Of a DNA stretch of 64,000 nt, positions 59,622 through 64,000 are shown one piece after another. Position 1 is the stretch's first letter. Every line of letters starts with the position of its first letter. The position numbers and the translations under genes are program-made. A model generated the notes under the pieces. That model searched no databases. It worked only from the letters and a program-made list of their open reading frames with translations, and was not told the DNA's origin. The stretch comes from Micromonospora cremea (lineage in GTDB: Bacteria; Actinomycetota; Actinomycetes; Mycobacteriales; Micromonosporaceae): contig NZ_FSQT01000001.1 in the NCBI RefSeq assembly GCF_900143515.1, positions 682,001 to 746,000 on the forward strand, written 5' to 3'.

Positions 59622-60023
59622 CTACCAGCTTGCCGTCCAGGTGTACCAGCTTCCCTCGATCAGTTCGAACTGCGGCGCCTCCCAGGCACCGTTTCCAAGG
59701 TCACCGTTCGGACCAGCAGGGAAGTAACCCCACCCGGAATCGTCGAAGCCAGGGCTCTCGCCGTAGAAGATGTAGCCGCCCGTCACACCGTACGACCCGA
59801 GAATGCGACACGAGCCGATCTTGCTAGGTGCGTCGACCGGGTCGTACGCCTCTGAGTCGGTCGGCGGTGCCGGTAGCTTCGCCACCACCTGGTCGAATGT
59901 CGCGCGGTCAAAAGAGCACCCTGGGCGGATGACCTGCGGCAGTACGACGACGAGCACGGTCGCCACAACCACGGCGACCACGGCCGTAACCCCGATGATC
60001 CACCACCAGCGCGCGATTCGCAT
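59622..60023 (-). CDS. small membrane-anchored extracellular protein
   Basis: A 133-residue protein: short basic start, one helix (WWIIGVTAVVAVVVATVLVVVL), then an extracellular domain with two cysteines (PGCSFDRATFDQVVAKLPAPP and KIGSCRILGSYG) and a Gly/Trp-rich end (YFPAGPNGDLG). I do not recognise the family. It is divergent from the ASCH gene; the 43-base gap must hold both promoters. Confidence 0.65.
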   Translation of the reverse strand: MRIARWWWIIGVTAVVAVVVATVLVVVLPQVIRPGCSFDRATFDQVVAKLPAPPTDSEAYDPVDAPSKIGSCRILGSYGVTGGYIFYGESPGFDDSGWGYFPAGPNGDLGNGAWEAPQFELIEGSWYTWTASW

Positions 60024-60066
60024 TCACAGAGTCTGCCTGCTGTTGGGTGTCGGGGCCAGCGAGGCG

Positions 60067-60525
60067 ATGAGCATTGATCAACGCGAGCGGGTTTCGTACC
60101 ATCTCCCGATGGGACATGACGATCTTCCGACTCTTGAACTGGCTTTTCCCGGACCAGAACGTGACCGTGGCGTGGCGGCGATCCTGAGCGGTCAGAAGAC
60201 CGCGCTCACGGGCCTCCTGGAAATTTATGAGCACGCCGGAGAGGCAGTGCCGCAGACCGGCCAGCGGTTCTCAGTGCTCGATTCCGATGGTCGTCCGGCC
60301 GTCACTATCGAGTTCGTCGACGTACGGGTCGTTCCCATGAACGAAATCGACGATGACTTCGCGCGAGCCGAGGGGCGCGGCTACTCCGACGTTGCACAGT
60401 GGCGAACAGCCCACGAAGAGTTCTTCCAGAGCGATGGCGTGAGCGAGTTCCTGGGTCGCACCCCCGTCATTGACGATGACACTCTCGTCGTTGCCGAACG
60501 CTTCCGAGTGGTCAAGCCTGTGTGA
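60067..60525 (+). CDS. ASCH domain protein
   Basis: A 152-residue protein (alternative start ATG 60109, 138 residues). The ASCH beta-barrel is seen in LPTLELAFPGPERDRGVAAILSGQKTALTGLLEIYEHAGEAVPQTGQRFSVLDSDGRPAVTIEFVDVRVVPMNEIDDDFARAEGRG with the conserved K/T after the first Gly, and HEEFF followed by VVAERFRVV. The fold binds RNA or acts as amidohydrolase on modified nucleosides. Isolated between IS elements; intact. Confidence 0.85.
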   Translation: MSIDQRERVSYHLPMGHDDLPTLELAFPGPERDRGVAAILSGQKTALTGLLEIYEHAGEAVPQTGQRFSVLDSDGRPAVTIEFVDVRVVPMNEIDDDFARAEGRGYSDVAQWRTAHEEFFQSDGVSEFLGRTPVIDDDTLVVAERFRVVKPV

Positions 60526-60606
60526 TCGGTGGCTGGCATCCGGCACGACGAGAGTCCGGGAGGATCAGCTGGACAGGGTGTAACCCGCTGCAGGCCAATT
60601 GGCTAA

Positions 60607-61539
60607 GAGCGTGTTTGAGATGGGCTGATCAGGTCCAGATGAAGGTGCGTCGGGCTGGGCGTCGGGCGGGTCGACCCCGGGTGATGCGGCGTGCGATGCC
60701 GGCGATGGCGGCCCAGCGGATGATGGCTTCGGAGACCTCGGGGTGGCGTTCGTAGTCGCGGGCCAGTCGGCGGCAGGCGGTGAGCCAGGCCAGAGTGCGT
60801 TCGACGACCCAGCGGCGGGGATGCACGGCGAAGCCGCGCTGGTCGGTGGGCTTGCGGACGATCTCGAGGGTGGTGCGCAGGATGTCGCGGGTCCAGTCGA
60901 CGAGTCGTCCGGTGAAGCCCTGGTCGGCGAAGACGTGTCGGATCGGGGCGGCCATGTAGGCGCTGAGCAGAGCGGTCTTGGCGCCGTCGCGGTCCTGCCA
61001 GCTTGCGGCGAGGACAGTCACGGTGACCAGCAGGCCCAAGGTGTCGGTGACGATGAACCGCTTGCGGCCGTTGACCTTCTTCCCGGCGTCGTAGCCCCGG
61101 CTGTCTCGGCCGACGGTGTCAGCGCCCTTCACTGACTGGGAGTCAATGATTCCCGCCGACGGCTGCGGCTCGCGGCCCTGCTGCACCCGCGCCTTGATAC
61201 GCAGCGCCGCCAGGAGCTTCTCCGTCACGCCGGCGTCTTCCCACCGGGTGAAGTACCAGTACACCGTCTGCCACGGCGGAAGATCCGCCGGCAGATACCG
61301 CCACGGACACCCAGCCCGCACCACATACAGGATCGCGTTGACGATCTCCCGACGAGGATGCTTTTCCCGCCGCCCGTCCGTGTTTGGCTCCGGCAGCAGC
61401 GCCTCGATCAGCGCCCACTGGGCATCGGTCAGGTCCGAGGGATAACCACGACGAGCAGACACCCGAGCCACCCTGCCCGCTGAAGATCCTCGGGGTCACG
61501 CCAACACGCCGTCCACAACAGACCTTCTCAAACACGCTC
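60607..61539 (-). mobile_element. complete IS5-family (IS427-group) element
   Basis: 933 bp with ends GAGCGTGTTTGAGATGG and, inverted, GAGCGTGTTTGAGAAGG, and a 3 bp target duplication TAA (60604-60606 and 61540-61542). Confidence 0.9.
60629..61471 (-). CDS. IS5-family transposase
   Basis: A 280-residue transposase from GTG 61471. SDLTDAQWALIEALLPEP opening, then the DDE set: SAGIIDSQSVKGAD (Asp), HVFADQGFTGRLVDW (Asp), WVVERTLAWLTACRRLARDYERH (Glu). It has no frameshift, so it may be active. Confidence 0.93.
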   Translation of the reverse strand: MARVSARRGYPSDLTDAQWALIEALLPEPNTDGRREKHPRREIVNAILYVVRAGCPWRYLPADLPPWQTVYWYFTRWEDAGVTEKLLAALRIKARVQQGREPQPSAGIIDSQSVKGADTVGRDSRGYDAGKKVNGRKRFIVTDTLGLLVTVTVLAASWQDRDGAKTALLSAYMAAPIRHVFADQGFTGRLVDWTRDILRTTLEIVRKPTDQRGFAVHPRRWVVERTLAWLTACRRLARDYERHPEVSEAIIRWAAIAGIARRITRGRPARRPARRTFIWT

Positions 61540-61540
61540 T

Positions 61541-61817
61541 AAGCGATCCCGAGGACGGCGACCCTGGCGTCGGCGGTCTTGATGCCGACCACCGCGATAG
61601 CCTGGCCGGAGCGGCGCAGGGCCAGCCCGGCACGGCCGTTGACAGCCTCGATCGTCAGTTCGGCGTCCGGTTGCCCGTCCAGCAGGACCGCGGCCATCTG
61701 GGCAACTCTTCCGCGCCGTGAATGGGACTCATCGCGGCGGGCAGCAGCCCGCGCCGTCGCACACCGCGATCGCGTCAGCGTCCAGGGCCGCCCGGAGCGC
61801 GGCGATGTCTCCTAACT
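61541..61817 (-). pseudogene. possible SigJ-like sigma factor, C-terminal remnant
   Basis: Minus-strand DIAALRAALDADAIAVCDGAG and, after a break, VAQMAAVLLDGQPDAELTIEAVNGRAGLALRRSGQAIAVVGIKTADARVAVL resemble the SnoaL-like C-terminal domain of ECF41/SigJ sigma factors. Sigma regions are missing. It is bounded by two IS elements, whose insertions explain its loss. Confidence 0.4.
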
Positions 61818-61823
61818 TGATCT

Positions 61824-63287
61824 TTAACCTGTGCGGCGTGGACGGGGATTGACGGACTTCGTCTTCTTCGCGGCGGGTGTCTTGGCGTTCGTGGTGGTCG
61901 CGATGTGGACGTCGTAGCGCGGGGTGGGGTGGTTGTTGCGGCGGCCGGGTGGTCGCCCCGGGCCTGGCCGGGAGGGTTTGGGTGCGCCGGCCGGACTGGT
62001 GGTCTTCGCGCGCAGGTGCCGAAACCCTCGGCGGACGCGGGCGGGCGAGAGACGCTCGGGTGGTGCGGGTTTCTCCCAGGGGCGGCGCAGGTCGGCGGCG
62101 AGGGCGCGGGCCAGCCGGAGTTGGGTGTAGGCGGCGAGGATCATCCAGGTCCAGCGGTCGGCGGCTTGCGGGGTGCGGATCTTGGGGCAGGTCCAGCCGA
62201 GGGTCTGTTTGAACAGGCGGAATGTGTGTTCGATGTCGAAGCGGCGCAGGAACGTCTGCCAGAGCCGGTCGACATCAGCGCTGGTGGCGTCGACGCCGGA
62301 GCACCACAGCCAGACCGGCTTCGGGGTCGCGCCGCTGGGTAGGTGGTCGACTTCCAGGCGGATGACGGTTCCCTCGATGACCGGCAGTGCCTTCGCCGAG
62401 TCGATCCAGGCGTTGCGGTGGGTCAGCCGGGGGTGCAGCCGGTCCCAGGCTCGGGCCCACGCCGTGCCGTAGAGGCGGGTGTCGGCAACGGTGGCTGCGT
62501 TCGGTTCACCCCAGGTCGCGGGGTCGCCGAAGATGAACTCGCCGCCGTGCCGGGGTGGCCGGCCGATCGTCCCGGGCTGCCGAGGTGGCACGGCCCGGCG
62601 GAGTACTCGGTCTGAGCGCATCCGCGCGAGGATCTGCACGGGCAGGTCACGCAGGAGGAACGCCAGCCGGGGCGCGTCGTAGCCGGCGTCGGCCACGACC
62701 AGGATGTCCAGGTCACCGGGCTGCCACTGCCCGGCCGCGATCAGACGACCCACGATGTCCCGCAGCTGCCCAGCGGTGACCGTGGCCGCGTCATCACCAG
62801 GCGCCAGCCGCACCGCGTCCAGCGGCGCGGTCCACGAACTGCGACCCGATTCCAGGGCCACGACCATCGAATACGGCCAGCCCGGGATCATGATGCTCTG
62901 ATCCTTGCCGCGGCCGTAGGTGTGACACAGGATCCGCTGCGGTGAGGTGTGAGCGTCCGGCCGCAGCCAGCAGGTGACGTCCACCGCCAGGACCAACCGG
63001 CCGTCGGCTGCCCGCGGCAACGGCACCGCCGCCAAAGCGGTGCGCAGCCGATCGATGTCCAGTCGCCCGCACGCGAGGGCGTCATACAACGCCCCGTGAC
63101 CGCGACGGTGTTCACCCACCAGCGACAACTCCACCAGCGACCGGACCGGCCCGTCGGCGCACAACACCGCGTCCGTCAGGTCGAACAACGCGTCAGCCCG
63201 CGCCGTCAGACATCCGTAGAACTCCCGCCGGAACCTGTCCAACTCCCCGACCACACCCGCCGGACCACGGTCATGCACACTGGTCAC
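61824..63287 (-). CDS. IS transposase (NF041680/IS701-related type)
   Basis: A 487-residue transposase from GTG 63287. Signs are VLAVDVTCWLRPDA (first Asp), SMVVALESG, LVVADAGYDAPRLAFLL (second Asp), VRSDRVLRR-like SDRVLRRAVPP, and FDIEHTFRLFKQTLGWTCPKIRTPQAADRW (Glu). A basic Pro/Lys-rich tail ends it. No frameshift seen, so it may be functional. Confidence 0.88.
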   Translation of the reverse strand: MTSVHDRGPAGVVGELDRFRREFYGCLTARADALFDLTDAVLCADGPVRSLVELSLVGEHRRGHGALYDALACGRLDIDRLRTALAAVPLPRAADGRLVLAVDVTCWLRPDAHTSPQRILCHTYGRGKDQSIMIPGWPYSMVVALESGRSSWTAPLDAVRLAPGDDAATVTAGQLRDIVGRLIAAGQWQPGDLDILVVADAGYDAPRLAFLLRDLPVQILARMRSDRVLRRAVPPRQPGTIGRPPRHGGEFIFGDPATWGEPNAATVADTRLYGTAWARAWDRLHPRLTHRNAWIDSAKALPVIEGTVIRLEVDHLPSGATPKPVWLWCSGVDATSADVDRLWQTFLRRFDIEHTFRLFKQTLGWTCPKIRTPQAADRWTWMILAAYTQLRLARALAADLRRPWEKPAPPERLSPARVRRGFRHLRAKTTSPAGAPKPSRPGPGRPPGRRNNHPTPRYDVHIATTTNAKTPAAKKTKSVNPRPRRTG

Positions 63288-63290
63288 CAG

Positions 63291-63350
63291 AACAGCCCTT
63301 GGTTATTGATGTTCTTCCCTAGACAAGAAGATCATCAACCAAGGGCTGTT
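63291..63350. promoter_or_regulatory. inverted repeat upstream of transposase
   Basis: AACAGCCCTTGGTT (63291-63304) and AACCAAGGGCTGTT (63337-63350), 14 perfect pairs, 32 bases apart. It lies directly before the transposase start within the IS. Confidence 0.7.
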
Positions 63351-63466
63351 TCCGTGCTCGGTCGGGGTCTCAACAGGACCCACGAGGTTAAAGATCAAGC
63401 TAAGGCGTGTTTCGTAAGTCGAGGGATCCGTACGAAGTCACGGCGTGGCGATGGTCGATAACTGAA

Positions 63467-63521
63467 GAGGTCTCCGGTATCTGGTTCTGCGACCAAGCAA
63501 GAACTTCATACCGGAGACCTC
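63467..63521. promoter_or_regulatory. inverted repeat directly before transposase start
   Basis: GAGGTCTCCGGTAT (63467-63480) and ATACCGGAGACCTC (63508-63521), 14 perfect pairs, immediately before GTG 63522. It would hide the ribosome site in mRNA. Confidence 0.7.
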
Positions 63522-64000
63522 GTGCCCAGCGTAGCGGTGACGAGGCGGCATGACCTGACCGACAGGCAGTGGGCTGTTCTGGCCCTGCTGTTGCCTGCCG
63601 CGCCGGCGACAGGTCGTCCGCCGAAGTGGGAGAAACGGCAGCTCATCGACGGGATCCGGAGGCGGATCCGGATCGGTGCCCCATGGCGGGACGTCCCGGG
63701 CGAGTACGCGCCCTGGCAGACGATCTACGGCCTGTTCCGCCGCTGGCAGCGTGACGGAACCTGGGACAAGATCCTGTCCGCGTTGCAGGCGGCCGGCGAC
63801 GCGCAGGACCGGATCGCCTGGACGGTGAGCGTGGACTCGATGACCAGCCGCGCCCACCAGCACGCCGCCGGCGCCCGCACCGACGGCCATCTGCAGAAGG
63901 AAACACCCGGCGGTGTGCACGACGAACCCGCCGACCACGCGCTGGGCCGGTCCCGCGGCGGGCTGACCACCAAAACTCATCTGGCCTGCGAGCAGGGACA
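63522..64000 (+). CDS. IS5-type transposase, partial
   Basis: From GTG 63522: VPSVAVTRRHDLTDRQWAVLALLLPAAPATGRPPKW, DGIRRRIRIGAPWRDVPGEYAPWQTIYGLFRRWQRDGTWDKIL, then the first Asp in WTVSVDSMTSRAHQHAAGAR, and LGRSRGGLTTKTHLACE. The open frame reaches the window edge after ~160 residues; the remaining DDE residues lie beyond. Confidence 0.9.
   Translation, partial: MPSVAVTRRHDLTDRQWAVLALLLPAAPATGRPPKWEKRQLIDGIRRRIRIGAPWRDVPGEYAPWQTIYGLFRRWQRDGTWDKILSALQAAGDAQDRIAWTVSVDSMTSRAHQHAAGARTDGHLQKETPGGVHDEPADHALGRSRGGLTTKTHLACEQG

Larger units (their letters stand above)
61818..63399 (-). mobile_element. complete DDE insertion sequence with CTAA target repeat
   Basis: 1582 bp with 14 bp perfect terminal repeats CTTGATCTTTAACC and GGTTAAAGATCAAG, and a 4 bp target repeat CTAA (61814-61817 and 63400-63403). 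Confidence 0.85.
63404..64000 (+). mobile_element. IS5-type element, cut by the window edge
   Basis: Starts with GGCGTGTTTCGTAAGTCGAGG, typical of IS5-type ends, one base after the CTAA target repeat of the preceding element. The right end lies outside the window. Confidence 0.75.

Noticed and set aside
1..64000. CRISPR array, rRNA operon, replication origin
   Set aside because: No regularly spaced direct repeats, rRNA segments or DnaA-box clusters were seen.

Overview
This is a 64 kb window of very GC-rich actinobacterial DNA. GTG starts, ATGA overlaps, GAF-ANTAR proteins, a SigB/F-type sigma factor, a DUF5994 protein and an unfused ArsT/ArsX-like arsenic cluster all fit a Micromonosporaceae host (Micromonospora/Salinispora type); the genus is inferred. 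No rRNA gene, complete tRNA gene or CRISPR array was seen. The window is rich in IS elements and broken genes, as expected of an accessory region or genomic island.

Layout. 0-2.7 kb: the end of an ABC ATPase, then a decayed RiPP locus: a radical-SAM/SPASM maturase pseudogene, an intact 60-residue precursor with four evenly spaced cyclophane motifs, and a pentapeptide-repeat protein. 3-13.5 kb: a stress or dormancy-like regulon (Acg-type nitroreductase, DoxX protein, broken universal stress protein, general stress protein, LapA/DUF5994/slipin operon, two GAF-ANTAR sensors, SigB/F-like sigma). Six copies of one roughly 25 bp motif lie upstream of these genes, five of them just downstream of a TANNNT -10-like box. 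13.5-25 kb: a patchwork of truncated genes and IS pieces around a few intact genes (VOC protein, CspA with a leader hairpin, DEAD-box helicase, MerR regulator). 25-33 kb: a secreted HExxH metalloprotease, a secreted M28 peptidase, a lysozyme-like surface protein, and a C5-methyltransferase fragment next to an excisionase-like gene.

33-46 kb: a large arsenic island. One arm on the minus strand encodes an ArsR-phosphatase fusion, a three-helix ArsC, an aquaglyceroporin, a second ArsC and a frameshifted thioredoxin reductase. The other arm, mostly plus strand, carries flavin monooxygenases, three ArsR repressors, a small four-CCG protein, an M28-like peptidase, an ArsN-type acetyltransferase, a monooxygenase with CCG motifs in its C-terminal tail, and an MFS exporter. 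The likely logic is reduction of arsenate, channel or exporter efflux, and acetylation or oxidation of organoarsenicals; the CCG proteins look like metalloid-binding parts with no function I can name. A DrrAB-type exporter with its PadR regulator, and a thioredoxin-MerB organomercurial lyase with a MerR-type promoter, follow at 46-50 kb.

50-64 kb: mobile DNA. A 3' half of tRNA-Arg and a 3' half of tRNA-Tyr, both starting at the anticodon loop, look like leftover attachment sites on either side of an IS3 element that is itself split by an IS30 element. Next come a DUF4190 protein, a DUF4184 protein, a lipoprotein L,D-transpeptidase, an ASCH protein, and a run of IS256/IS5-type remnants and complete elements up to a transposase cut by the window edge.
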